Positions 1 to 9,349 of a DNA stretch of 64,000 nt are shown here, one piece after another (the first letter of the stretch is position 1; every line of letters starts with the position of its first letter). A program made the position numbers and the translations under genes. Source of the stretch: Shewanella litorisediminis (GTDB lineage: Bacteria > Pseudomonadota > Gammaproteobacteria > Enterobacterales > Shewanellaceae); the NCBI RefSeq assembly GCF_016834455.1, contig NZ_CP069213.1:306001-370000 (forward strand), given 5' to 3'. Under the pieces are notes generated by a model. The model was not told the origin of the DNA and did not search any database. It saw only the letters and a list, made by a program, of their open reading frames with translations.

Positions 1-541
1 AAGATGGAACCGACAGCATGCTCGGCGCATGGTGAGTTACCACCACATTTACGGCATTCTTGGAGCTGGCCAAGCTTTCGGCAAGCCAGCTCAGAGACTG
101 ACTATGAATACTGGCCACATCAATAGATCTCAGCTTTGAGTAAGAGGGTTCTTTGCGGATTTTCTTGTAATCCCTCATCACTTGTTGGCACTCGTAACCA
201 GCCACCCGAGGATCACCAAAAAGCTTAAAGTCAGTCCACAGCGTGGCGCCATGAAACCACACACCATCAATCTCAACACTCTCGTTTTCGAGGATATGAA
301 TATTCTTGCCAGCAGCATGCTGCTTCACCTTACCTAACAGGCTTGGGTAGCGATGGTTATAGTACTCATGGTTGCCCATGACATAAATCACCGGACAGCC
401 AAACTTCTGCCGCACTATCCAGTCAATGCCTCTCACGCCTACGTCTACATCTCCGGCCAGCACAACCACGTCCGCGCCATCGGCTGGAGCATGAAACACT
501 TCAAATTCGATGTGTAAGTCGCTGTAAAGTCGTATATTCAT
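1..541 (-). CDS. metallophosphoesterase, 3' part outside window
   Basis: The reverse strand reads open from an ATG at 541 to the window edge, about 180 codons, and the C-terminus is missing. The translation carries the first calcineurin-type metal-binding blocks in order: SDLHIE near residue 7, GDVDVG near residue 30, GNHE near residue 55 and THH near residue 170. These residues bind the two catalytic metal ions in this superfamily of phosphodiesterases and phosphatases. The final GHxH block would lie off the left edge. The substrate cannot be told. A decayed copy of the 5' end, with upstream DNA, recurs at 11631-11878, so this gene was involved in a duplication. The family call is firm; the function is open. 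Confidence 0.85.
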   Translation of the reverse strand, partial: MNIRLYSDLHIEFEVFHAPADGADVVVLAGDVDVGVRGIDWIVRQKFGCPVIYVMGNHEYYNHRYPSLLGKVKQHAAGKNIHILENESVEIDGVWFHGATLWTDFKLFGDPRVAGYECQQVMRDYKKIRKEPSYSKLRSIDVASIHSQSLSWLAESLASSKNAVNVVVTHHAPSMLSVPS

Positions 542-657
542 GGTTATTTTTAAGACAGCGGTTCCAATGATTCATAACCGAATCAAATCACAATTGATGG
601 TCTGAGCGCCACTGTCACTTGTGAGGTTGTATTACGTCACTACTGGTTAGTCTGCTA

Positions 658-1449
658 TCAACTCAGTTCTTCAATGGATCTGCATTTAGGGTACGCAGAA
701 CATCCCCAGAACTGTTTACCTTTGTTGTCGCCACGCTTGGTTTCCCGAATGACCATTTCTGAACCACAGCGGACACAAAGTTTTACCAGGCTTTTGGAGG
801 CTATAAGCGATTTGATATGCTGCCTGTGCTTGAGGTCGGTCAGTATTCCCCGCTTTAACTTGACCTCGTGTATCTGCTCAATGATTTCGCGGTATTCCGT
901 GTCCGAGAAGACAACCTTGTCGAAGGTTTTGATGTACCGTAAGCAGCCTCTGGCATAGGTTACGTTATGTGGCATCTCGGTTTTAAATGTACTGTCACCT
1001 GTAAAAACAATCACAGAATGCAGCTTTTCTAGCCCTATGCCCAACAGAGATTCCAGTGTTTTTATATGCTTGTAGTTTTGATGCAGCGGATTTTGAAACT
1101 TGGAAGAGTGTCGATAGATTTTTTGAGTCCATTGCCTCTGATTCTCAGAGCCAAAAATCCAGCCCTTCATGTTCTTGGTTTCAATCACAAACACACCGAA
1201 CCTGGATACGAGAATATGGTCGACTTGAGTTGTGCCATCCTCAGTTGGTAAGGTCACATCCTTTACCAACGTGTAGTCTGAGTCCACTTCTCGAGATGGC
1301 TGGCACAACTTCACAAGTTGCCTGTTTACCAAAAACTCACCGAAGACGCCTTTAAACCAGCGACTTTTAAAAATCAGAGCTACAACAAGCAACGGAACGA
1401 TGTACCAGACCTCTGCAAAAGCGCCTGAAAATAGTGCAATAAAGTCCAC
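658..1449 (-). CDS. membrane-anchored NERD-domain protein with C-terminal zinc ribbon
   Basis: This 263-aa protein starts at a GTG (1449) behind a perfect AAGGAGGT placed 5 bases upstream; an in-frame ATG at 1473 has no such site. Residues 10-28 form one membrane segment. A NERD (nuclease-related) domain follows, with the putative catalytic set D77, E90 and K92 in VDHILVS...VFVIETKN, a PD-(D/E)xK-like arrangement. The C-terminus has four cysteines in the pattern CxxC...C...C typical of topoisomerase-type zinc ribbons. The family is predicted to act on DNA, but its role is poorly known; such proteins are frequent in islands and defence regions. It lies on the side of the repeat array at 1979-5400, separated from it by one small gene. 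Confidence 0.8.
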   Translation of the reverse strand: MDFIALFSGAFAEVWYIVPLLVVALIFKSRWFKGVFGEFLVNRQLVKLCQPSREVDSDYTLVKDVTLPTEDGTTQVDHILVSRFGVFVIETKNMKGWIFGSENQRQWTQKIYRHSSKFQNPLHQNYKHIKTLESLLGIGLEKLHSVIVFTGDSTFKTEMPHNVTYARGCLRYIKTFDKVVFSDTEYREIIEQIHEVKLKRGILTDLKHRQHIKSLIASKSLVKLCVRCGSEMVIRETKRGDNKGKQFWGCSAYPKCRSIEELS

Positions 1450-1512
1450 AGTACCTCCTTGTCGTTGACGCAAGACATCGAGAGCTAGGGTGCTACGTTA
1501 GGTATATTTTCG

Positions 1513-1899
1513 TCAAATAGTAACAGAACCTAAGCTTACACCCTGTTCCACAAAGACATTTTGGCGAACTATTCCGACTTTTCCTCTAGCAGCCCCCTGA
1601 GAAGCAGTAGCTCGCATATGGGATTCATATGTTGAAACAGGAAGTTGATACAACTTAAAGTGTCCGTCATCTTGTTGAAATGCACCAATTACGTAATCAA
1701 GCCGCTCAAGCATTTTGTATGTTACACCAACGCTATCCGTTTCATGTTTGGCGCATTTAATTACAACCCATCTGTCTCTGTATGTGCATTCATTACTATT
1801 TTGGGAGGTGATTGTTGTACCAAGCTGAACAGCAATAATACGAGCAGTCTGCCTACCCCAGTCATTTGCCGCTGCGCCTGATGATTGGTTCTGTACCAT
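1513..1899 (-). CDS. hypothetical protein, 128 aa
   Basis: I do not recognise this protein. It is soluble, with no signal peptide or membrane segment, one motif-like stretch (YRDRWVVIKCAKHETDSVGV) and a glycine/alanine-rich region near residue 100. It starts with ATG behind AAGGAGAT, a good ribosome site. It is the gene nearest to the giant repeat array and is transcribed away from it; the array begins about 80 bases upstream. An 8-bp-stem inverted repeat lies between them at 1953-1978. Its position makes it a candidate for a protein that binds or depends on the array, but that is inference from position only. Confidence 0.6.
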   Translation of the reverse strand: MVQNQSSGAAANDWGRQTARIIAVQLGTTITSQNSNECTYRDRWVVIKCAKHETDSVGVTYKMLERLDYVIGAFQQDDGHFKLYQLPVSTYESHMRATASQGAARGKVGIVRQNVFVEQGVSLGSVTI

Positions 1900-1952
1900 A
1901 TAAAATCTCCTTTCATTAGTGCCAAATACCGTAGCTACTCAGTTTAAGTAGC

Positions 1953-1978
1953 GTAGTGAATCGCCACTACTTCACTAC
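1953..1978. promoter_or_regulatory. inverted repeat upstream of the 128-aa gene
   Basis: GTAGTGAA and TTCACTAC form a perfect 8-bp inverted repeat around a 10-base gap, 54 bases upstream of the start of the gene at 1513-1899 and immediately before the repeat array. It could be an operator for that gene or a boundary of the array. No -10/-35 pair convinced me. Confidence 0.35.
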
Positions 1979-4900
1979 CAATAGAGCCGAAAAACCCAGT
2001 CTGGCTGGGGCTTAGGGCCATTAGAGGAGCATAAAACCTTCATAGCTGCTGGACGCATCGTCCCTGAACAAAAAAGACCGATAGACCCTCAGGAGGATCG
2101 TTAAACCTTTATAGTTTGAACACTCTCAATAGCGCCTGAAACCCAGTCTGGCTGGGGCTTAGGGCCATTAGAGGAGCATAAAACCTTCATAGCTGCTGGA
2201 CGCATCGTCCCTGAACAAAAAAGACCGATAGACCCTCAGGAGGATCGTTAAACCTTCATAGTTTGAACACTCTCAATAGCGCCTGAAACCCAGTCTGGCT
2301 GGGGCTTGAGGCCATTAGAGGAGCGTAAAACCTTCATGGCTGCAGGACGCATCGTCCTTGAACAAAAAAGACCGATTGCCCGTCAAGCGGATCGTTAAAC
2401 CTTCACTATAAGGATCGTTAAACCTTCATTATCAGGAGCGTAAAACCTTCATGGCTGCAGGACGCATCGTCCCTGAACAAAAAAGACCGATAGACCCTCA
2501 GGAGGATCGTTAAACCTTTATAGTTTGAACACTCTCAATAGCGCCTGAAACCCAGTCTGGCTGGGGCTTGAGGCCATTAGAGGATCGTAAAACCTTCATT
2601 GCGGCAGGACGCATCGTCCTTGAACAAAAAAGACCGATTGCCCGTCAGGCGGATCGTTAAACCTTCACTATAAGGAGCGTAAAACCTTCATGGCTGCAGG
2701 ACGCATCGTCCCTGAACAAAAAAGACCGATAGCCCCTCAGGAGGATCGTTAAACCTTTATAGTTTGAACACTCTCAATAGCGCCTGAAACCCAGTCTGGC
2801 TGGGGCTTGAGGCCATTAGAGGATCGTAAAACCTTCATTGCGGCAGGAGGCATCGTCCTTGAACAAAAAAGACCGATAGACCCTCAGGAGGATCGTTAAA
2901 CCTTTATAGTTTGAACACTCTCAATAGCGCCTGAAACCCAGTCTGGCTGGGGCTTTAGGCCATTAGAGGATCGTAAAACCTTCATTGCGGCAGGACGCAT
3001 CGTCCTTGAACAAAAAGACCGATTGCCCCTCAGGCGGATCGTTAAACCTTCATTATCAGGAGCGTAAAACCTTCATGGCTGCAGGACGCATCGTCCCTGA
3101 ACCAAAAAGACCGATTGCCCCTCAGGAGGATCGTTAAACCTTCATAGTTTGAACACTCTCAATAGCGCCTCAAACCCAGTCTGGCTGGGGCTTAGGGCCA
3201 TTAGAGGAGCGTAAAACCTTCATCGCTGCAGGACGCATCGTCCTTGAACAAAAAAGACCGATTGCCCGTCAGGCGGATCGTTAAACCTTCACTATAAGGA
3301 GCGTAAAACCTTCATGGCTGCAGGACGCATCGTCCCTGAACAAAAAAGACCGATAGCCCCTCAGGAGGATCGTTAAACCTTTATAGTTTGAACACTCTCA
3401 ATAGCGCCTGAAACCCAGTCTGGCTGGGGCTTGAGGCCATTAGAGGAGCGTAAAACCTTCATCGCTGCAGGACGCATCGTCCTTGAACAAAAAAGACCGA
3501 TTGCCCGTCAGGCGGATCGTTAAACCTTCACTATAAGGAGCGTAAAACCTTCATGGCTGCAGGACGCATCGTCCCTGAACAAAAAAGACCGATAGCCCCT
3601 CAGGAGGATCGTTAAACCTTTATAGTTTGAACACTCTCAATAGCGCCTGAAACCCAGTCTGGCTGGGGCTTGAGGCCATTAGAGGAGCGTAAAACCTTCA
3701 TGGCTGCAGGACGCATCGTCCTTGAACAAAAAAGACCGATTGCCCGTCAGGCGGATCGTTAAACCTTCACTATCAGGAGCGTAAAACCTTCATAGCTGCA
3801 GGACGCATCGTCCTGAACAAAAAGGACCGATTGCCCCTCAGGAGGATCGTTAAACCTTCACTATAAGGAGCGTAAAACCTTCACCATCCTGCCACCAATA
3901 GGCGCGTAAAACCCCACAACCCCTCGAGTAAGAATCGTGGCAAGTCACTGATAAAAATCTAATTTAAATCGAATCGTACAGTAGAGGATCGTTAAACCTT
4001 CATTATCAGGAGCGTAAAACCTTCATTATCAGGAGCGTAAAACCTTCATTATCAGGAGCGTAAAACCTTCATGGCAGCAGGACGCATCGTCCCTGAACCA
4101 AAAAGACCGATTGCCCCTCAGGAGGATCGTTAAACCTTCATAGTTTGAACACTCTCAATAGCGCCTGAAACCCAGTCTGGCTGGGGCTTGAGGCCATTAG
4201 AGGAGCGTAAAACCTTCATTGCGGCAGGACGCATCGTCCTTGAACAAAAAAGACCGATTGCCCGTCAAGCGGATCGTTAAACCTTCACTATAAGGATCGT
4301 TAAACCTTCATTATCAGGAGCGTAAAACCTTCATGGCTGCAGGACGCATCGTCCCTGAACAAAAAAGACCGATAGACCCTCAGGAGGATCGTTAAACCTT
4401 TATAGTTTGAACACTCTCAATAGCGCCTCAAACCCAGTCTGGCTGGGGCTTAGGGCCGTTAGAGGAGCGTAAAACCTTCATTGCGGCAGGACGCATCGTC
4501 CTTGAACAAAAAAGACCGATTGCCCGTCAGGCGGATCGTTAAACCTTCACTATAAGGAGCGTAAAACCTTCACCATCCTGCCACCAATAGGCGCGTAAAA
4601 CCCCACAACCCCTCGAGTAAGAATTGTGGCAAGTCACTGATAAAAATCTAATTTAAATCGAATCGTACAGTAGAGGATCGTTAAACCTTCATTATCAGGA
4701 GCGTAAAACCTTCATGTCAGCAGGACGCATCGTCCTTGAACAAAAAAGACCGATTGCCCGTCAGGCGGATCGTTAAACCTTCACTATAGGGAGCGTAAAA
4801 CCTTCACTATAAGGAGCGTAAAACCTTCATGGCTGCAGGGAGCATCGTCCCTGAACAAAAAAGACCGATTGCCCCTCAGGAGGATCGTTAAACCTTCATA

Positions 4901-5400
4901 GTTTGAACACTCTCAATAGCGCCTCAAACCCAGTCTGGCTGGGGCTTAGGGCCATTAGAGGAGCGTAAAACCTTCATTGCGGCAGGACGCATCGTCCTTG
5001 AACAAAAAAGACCGATTGCCCCTAAGGAGGATCGTTAAACCTTCATAGTTTGAACACTCTCAATAGCGCCTCAAACCCAGTCTGGCTGGGGCTTAGGGCC
5101 ATTAGAGGAGCGTAAAACCTTCATTGCGGCAGGACGCATCGTCCTTGAACAAAAAAGACCGATTGCCCCTAAGGAGGATCGTTAAACCTTCATAGTTTGA
5201 ACACTCTCAATAGCGCCTCAAACCCAGTCTGGCTGGGGCTTAGGGCCGTTAGAGGAGCGTAAAACCTTCATTGCGGCAGGACGCATCGTCCCTGAACCAA
5301 AAAGACCGATTGCCCCTAAGGAGGATCGTTAAACCTTCATAGTTTGAAGACTCTCAATAGCGACTCAACCCCAGTCTAGTTGATAGCTTGAGCCCCTATG
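1979..5400. repeat. 3.4-kb array of about 59 direct repeats in two alternating types
   Basis: A 17-bp core occurs about 59 times, all in the same orientation, as type A (GGATCGTTAAACCTTCA) and type B (GGAGCGTAAAACCTTCA, sometimes GGATCGTAAAACC or GGCGCGTAAAACC). Three spacers recur. B to A is about 69 bp and contains the hairpin GGACG-CAT-CGTCC. A to B long is about 78 bp and contains CCCAG-TCTGG-CTGGG. A to B short is about 23 bp. Cores are better conserved than spacers. A stretch with a different spacer (near 3882) is duplicated at 4571, so a block of 689 bp was copied as well. The last copy, at 5335-5400, is degenerate. Spacers repeat rather than differ, so this is not CRISPR. No reading frame stays open or conserved across the units on either strand. 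Function unknown. Confidence 0.95.
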
Positions 5401-5826
5401 AGAGCACAGTACAGAGCCTTGAACGCAGCAAGCGGAGTGTCGGGTTGGAAAAATCATTGCTATCCTGCGTGCTCTCAACAAACTGCATGAGCTGGACAAT
5501 TTCATTCCAGCACCACCCATGCGAGCCGCGTCCTTGCTGACCACCAAAAATCAGCTCAGAAAGCGCGTTCGCAAAAACAAGAGCCAGAGCCAGGAAAACA
5601 CGCAGCCATTTGCGTGGCGCAGAAAGAATAATAAAAACCGAGGAATAAACTGCTCGACGAATAGGCCACATACCTGAGAACGCGGGCGTTTGCCTTTGGT
5701 ACACAAACCGTTGGGCAAAATAACCACGACCTATTCATGCTCGATCCACCATATCAAACCTCCGGCATTGAACAGTGAAATCACCAAGCCTCCCAGCAAC
5801 ATGCCTTAGTCGTTTAGCGAAGCAAG
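5401..5826. other. no recognisable gene
   Basis: Between the array and the hipA relic there is only a short reverse-strand open frame (5396-5704). Its hydrophobic middle looks like a piece of a membrane protein, but there is no ribosome site and no family I know. It is probably decayed sequence. Confidence 0.5.
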
Positions 5827-6146
5827 TTGGAAACCGTCGAAGTGTATGCCAACTGGCAGCCAATTGAAGCGCCTTTGCTAATTGGGCCGCTTGCTTACAG
5901 CGATTCAAGCCGAGGTGGCGTGTTTAGTTTCGCGTACGGCAAAGCTTTTAAACCTCAGCCTATCACTTGCAAATCAATCCAATCTTGGCGCTTCACTCTG
6001 GCGAACTCGACAACGATGAAGACGATAAAAACGTCCGTGCATTTCTCGAACCATCGCCTGATAGATGGGGGCGTATGCTAATGCTACGACGTGCAGCCAT
6101 GGAAGCTCGCAAGAGCATTCGAGCAGCAAGTCGGTTTCACAGATAA
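5827..6146 (+). pseudogene. hipA relic (N-terminal fragment, frameshifted)
   Basis: From a TTG at 5827 the translation begins METVEVYANWQ and continues through GVFSFAY, matching the start of HipA-family serine/threonine kinase toxins. Near 5966 the frame shifts by one base. In the new frame, from 5967, it continues with LALHSGELDN and then SPDRWGRMLM, the conserved block of the HipA N-terminal subdomain, until a stop at 6144. The kinase domain is absent and no hipB antitoxin is seen, so this is a dead fragment of about 106 codons against a normal 400 or more. Its 3' end runs directly into a duplicated segment (6133-6240). Confidence 0.8.
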
Positions 6147-6240
6147 AGCATACGCCTACTTTCGAGCCCACATATACAGGTTTTATGTATTGAGCTAGGG
6201 TCAAGCCGCTCTTCTGAGAGTCATGCTAGTCACTACTTTT
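6133..6240. repeat. copy 1 of a ~110-bp direct repeat (partner at 10313)
   Basis: This stretch, beginning GTTTCACAGATAAAGCATAC, matches 10313-10420 in the same orientation with roughly 80-85% identity judged by eye. Both copies end near TCATGCTA.TCAC.ACTTTT. The pair brackets the IS element and the SRAP gene. It overlaps the tail of the hipA relic here and lies upstream of the SRAP gene in the other copy. Confidence 0.75.
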
Positions 6241-6742
6241 TCCCTGATGATGACCTTTTACATCGTCAAGTAGCTTGGATGGCCAATTCTGGGCTCAGCC
6301 ATGATGTCCATACAATTGCTGTCAATCGCTGGCTACCGTCGATAACACATACCCAGGTCAGGTTAGTCATTCAGCATGGCACTAAGGTACATCTATCTGC
6401 TGTGGAATCTCTTCACTGTGACGTGGCGCTGAGTTGCTGCATGCGAGTGTGGCTTGTTAAAACCTAAGCTGTGTGAATTTTAAAGGTCCGGTAGGGCATA
6501 TGCGTGCAACTCAAACTAAAGCTGCGCATCGAATACTGGAGCTAACAAATCTTGATTCTACAAAGTTCTGAGCGATTGACTTTAATTGAGAACCTTCATA
6601 AGCTAGTTTGGCGGTGAGTGACCACCCAACCAGCCACTCTTGGTGAAACAAACTCGTCATTCGACAAACTAAAAATCAATAGTTTTCTTTTTGGCAATAA
6701 AGGTTTAGTGGCAAGCCAGAGCCTATACAGAAGGAAATTATT
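6241..6742. other. no recognisable gene
   Basis: Nothing convincing is seen in these 500 bases apart from AAGGAAAT at 6731-6738, a good ribosome site for the interrupted gene that starts at 6743. A 62-codon open frame at 6279-6467 has no ribosome site and no family resemblance. Confidence 0.5.
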
Positions 6743-6801
6743 ATGTCAAAATTTACACACCAAAACCAAAAAGTCGTCAAAAAACAGGTACATATAGTAC
6801 G

Positions 6802-7856
6802 GGCGTTGTTGATCAAATCATTGCGCGGATAGCAACTGCCCCAAGGTCTTGCTTGGTTTAACGACCAGCGCCCCTTGAAGGCATTCCCAAGCTCAGCATT
6901 TTGTTCATGGCCTTAACTCCAGCTAAGGCTTCGCCAACCTGGGCGTTGTAGTCTCGCAGCGTCAGGGTCGGGCTTATCAGCTGTTTGTATCGGTACATTG
7001 CGGTTTCCGCCAGCGACCTTTTACCGTAGTGATGTTGCTGCTTCCAGTCAGATAAGCTACCTGCTTTAAGTGCATCCACGGCCTCATTGCGAATATGGTC
7101 TTTGGACCAGTAGCCCGCATTCGACCTCGGCGGTATCACTGCTTTTATCCCTTTATTTTTAAGTAGCTTGTGGCAGGCTTTGGTGTCATATGCGCCATCG
7201 GCAGAGACTTGCTCTATGCGACGACGCAGCGGCTTGAGTAAGGTGCCCAGCACTTCATTGTCGCCGACGCTATCAAGACTGACTTCCGCCGCAATAATGG
7301 CATGTGTTTGGGCATCGACGGCCAAATGCAGCTTGCGCCAAACGCGGCGCTTTTCTTTGCCATGCTTACGGATTTTCCATTCGCCTTCGCCAAAGATTTT
7401 CAAGCCTGTGGCATCGATAACGACATGGGCAATCGCGCCATGACTCGGCGATCGGTAGGCAATTTTCACGGTTTTAGCTCGCTTGCTGAGGCAGCTATAG
7501 TCCGGTGAGGTCAAGGGAACATCCATCAGCTTAAACAAGGAATTAATGAACCCCTCTGTGGCGCGCAACGACAAGCCAAAAACGCTTTTCAGCATCAGAG
7601 CGACTTCAATCGCATGGTCAGTAAACTGAAAACCGCGCCCCCGACCACCATGATGCTGATGGCATAACCAGCCCTTAATGGCTGCGTCATCCATCCAAAA
7701 GGTCAATGAACCGCGATTGCGCAAACTCTGGTTGTACTCAGGCCAGTTAATGATTTTGTGCTTGGCTTTACCCATGATGATGACTCTGTCAGTCTGTGCT
7801 GAAAGATCTGATCACCGGCGCCTGAAATGGTTCAAAAAGATTTAATCAACAACGCC
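6802..7856 (-). mobile_element. IS5-family element, IS903 subgroup, 1055 bp
   Basis: The left end GGCGTTGTTGATCAAATC (6802) and the right end, reading inward GGCGTTGTTGATTAAATC (from 7856), are near-perfect terminal inverted repeats resembling those of IS903. The element is flanked by the 9-bp direct repeat TATAGTACG at 6793-6801 and 7857-7865. The length of about 1055 bp, the 9-bp duplication and the single 305-aa transposase all fit the IS903 subgroup of IS5. The perfect target duplication and intact transposase suggest a fairly recent insertion. Confidence 0.95.
6858..7775 (-). CDS. IS903-type transposase
   Basis: The 305-aa DDE transposase is full length and open. It begins MGKAKHKIINWPEYNQSL, as IS903-group enzymes do, with the first catalytic aspartate in VIDATGLKIFG, the second in SADGAYD and the glutamate in the RSLAETAMYRYK block. 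It would cut and join the 18-bp ends described for the element. It is oriented opposite to the gene it interrupts, so it cannot supply forward transcription to that gene. Confidence 0.95.
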   Translation of the reverse strand: MGKAKHKIINWPEYNQSLRNRGSLTFWMDDAAIKGWLCHQHHGGRGRGFQFTDHAIEVALMLKSVFGLSLRATEGFINSLFKLMDVPLTSPDYSCLSKRAKTVKIAYRSPSHGAIAHVVIDATGLKIFGEGEWKIRKHGKEKRRVWRKLHLAVDAQTHAIIAAEVSLDSVGDNEVLGTLLKPLRRRIEQVSADGAYDTKACHKLLKNKGIKAVIPPRSNAGYWSKDHIRNEAVDALKAGSLSDWKQQHHYGKRSLAETAMYRYKQLISPTLTLRDYNAQVGEALAGVKAMNKMLSLGMPSRGAGR

Positions 7857-8489
7857 TATAGTACGCTTTAATCTTAAATCCTTTCCAGAAAACGAAGTTC
7901 CAACATCTACCGAAATGTTGAATCACTGGGTTAAATGTTTTGAATATGAAGATTGGCAACATTTTATACGACAAATAAATGGTCACCATCCTGAAAAAAT
8001 TGATTGTGCAATTGTCTGTAATAATAACTTTGAGATATTTGCTAGCAAGCTGAGCGTTGTACTTAAAAAATATCATATAACTCAAATAAAATGGGCCTTG
8101 ACGGCTTCATTACTAGATGATTTTCAAGTTAATAGCGAGTTGATAAAGAAAGTATTAATGAGATCTGCCCATGAGCTCACAGAAACTGAGTTATCCGAAA
8201 TGCTCAACAAAAAACTAATTTATGTTGAAAAGCAAAATTCAGATGAACTTAATAATTCTTCGATTGTAAAATATTTTCCAACCGAATTGGGTCTATATAG
8301 TGCTGCACTACAGCGTGAAAAAGATATCGGTCGAAAATTAACAGAAATAGAACTGGTCGAATTTGGACTATCAGGCAGCCTATGCAAGTTAAAAAGCATA
8401 ATAAATAACACAGTGATCATGTGGTAAATTTATGCAAGTAAAATGTAAGTTATTAAATTAAAATAGATTTGACTAAATAGATTTGGCTT

Positions 8490-8525
8490 AAAAAGCTTGA
8501 GTGTATAAACTACATCAAGCTTTTT
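8490..8525. terminator. bidirectional terminator
   Basis: AAAAAGCTTGA and TCAAGCTTTTT pair over 11 bp, with a T-tract on both strands. It lies between the convergent interrupted gene (ends 8427) and the 207-aa gene (ends 8535). Confidence 0.8.
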
Positions 8526-8534
8526 ATTTCACGT

Positions 8535-9158
8535 TTATTTGATAAGACAAGGCTCTAAATCACCATAACATACTAGCCGATCAAATAGATTGCTAACGAC
8601 AATAGGTTCGAATTGATAGTTTGAGTCTTTATGCCAACTAATTAATACATCGGGATCATCTTGAGTCTTGCCTTGATCATATAGAGAGTAGTTTAATGTG
8701 AGATCAATCACGGTTAAGTCATGTAAGGTTAACCAAGCGTGCAACTTTAACTTCGACAAATCTGGGCCAATATTAACCAAACGCTTAATATCATTCCGAG
8801 TAACTTTGAATGAGTCGACATATTCCCCTTTATATCGAACATTGCCAATTGTAAGAAATACTGGTACATCGGGAAAAATATTCCTGTCTTGAGCGTCTTC
8901 CAGCAATTGTAAAGCTCTAGATGAATATTCTAAGCATTTGTGAGATGGATTTGTGAATCCATTAATTAAGAAGTAATGCAAAATAAAATTCTTAACGTCT
9001 TTATAGTAAATTTCATTTGGAATTTTTTGCATGGACTTATTTAGAAGCTTTCTTAATTCCAAAACAGATAAGCCCTGTGAACTATCAAAGGAATTTCCAA
9101 AAGATAAAGCCTTCAAAAATTGACTTTTATAATTGTCTACATATGAGTTTGTAATCAT
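8535..9158 (-). CDS. hypothetical protein, 207 aa
   Basis: I do not recognise this protein. It is soluble, A+T-rich in codon use and has no signal peptide or membrane segment. The middle (residues about 95-150) alternates strands with LTIGNVRY and LTLHDLTVIDLTLNY, which could be a small alpha/beta fold. The ATG at 9158 has only a weak ribosome site. It is the first of a run of genes all on the reverse strand (8535-13235) with gaps of 100-300 bp, not a tight operon. Confidence 0.6.
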   Translation of the reverse strand: MITNSYVDNYKSQFLKALSFGNSFDSSQGLSVLELRKLLNKSMQKIPNEIYYKDVKNFILHYFLINGFTNPSHKCLEYSSRALQLLEDAQDRNIFPDVPVFLTIGNVRYKGEYVDSFKVTRNDIKRLVNIGPDLSKLKLHAWLTLHDLTVIDLTLNYSLYDQGKTQDDPDVLISWHKDSNYQFEPIVVSNLFDRLVCYGDLEPCLIK

Positions 9159-9349
9159 AGTTTAACTTAGTAAGTGAATCCGAATTCTATTTAAAACACA
9201 GTGTAAAGTAGTGGATCGAACTGTATTTATCTCATCAATTTAGTAGTAACGGCCTCATAAAAGCAAGTCCAATTTATGGACAATGAAAAGTAAAAAAATA
9301 ATTATCAACCGAATCCATGCTGCTCCACTAATCGAGCTTAAGCACAGAG

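Larger units (their letters stand above)
6743..8427 (+). pseudogene. unknown gene split by an IS903-type element
   Basis: An ATG at 6743 behind AAGGAAAT opens a frame that runs 59 bases into the IS. Removing the IS and one copy of its 9-bp target duplication joins base 6801 to 7866 in exactly the same frame, giving a continuous 206-codon gene ending at 8427. The reconstructed product is soluble, lysine- and leucine-rich, with no motif I recognise; its C-terminal two thirds is still open after the IS. A strong hairpin terminator follows at 8490. The low G+C of the gene contrasts with the core genome and suggests acquired DNA. Function unknown. Confidence 0.85.

Noticed and set aside
2320..5340. 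Array units as repeated small peptides (plus-strand frame AAGRIVPEQKRPI..., minus-strand frame MKVLRSSNGPK...)
   Set aside because: Start codons are lost in many units (ATG to ATA/ATT), stops move between copies (GTTTCA to GTTTGA on the minus strand) and no ribosome site has the right spacing.
1979..5400. Array as CRISPR
   Set aside because: Spacers are repeated rather than unique, core spacing alternates between 23, 69 and 78 bp, and no cas gene is in the window.
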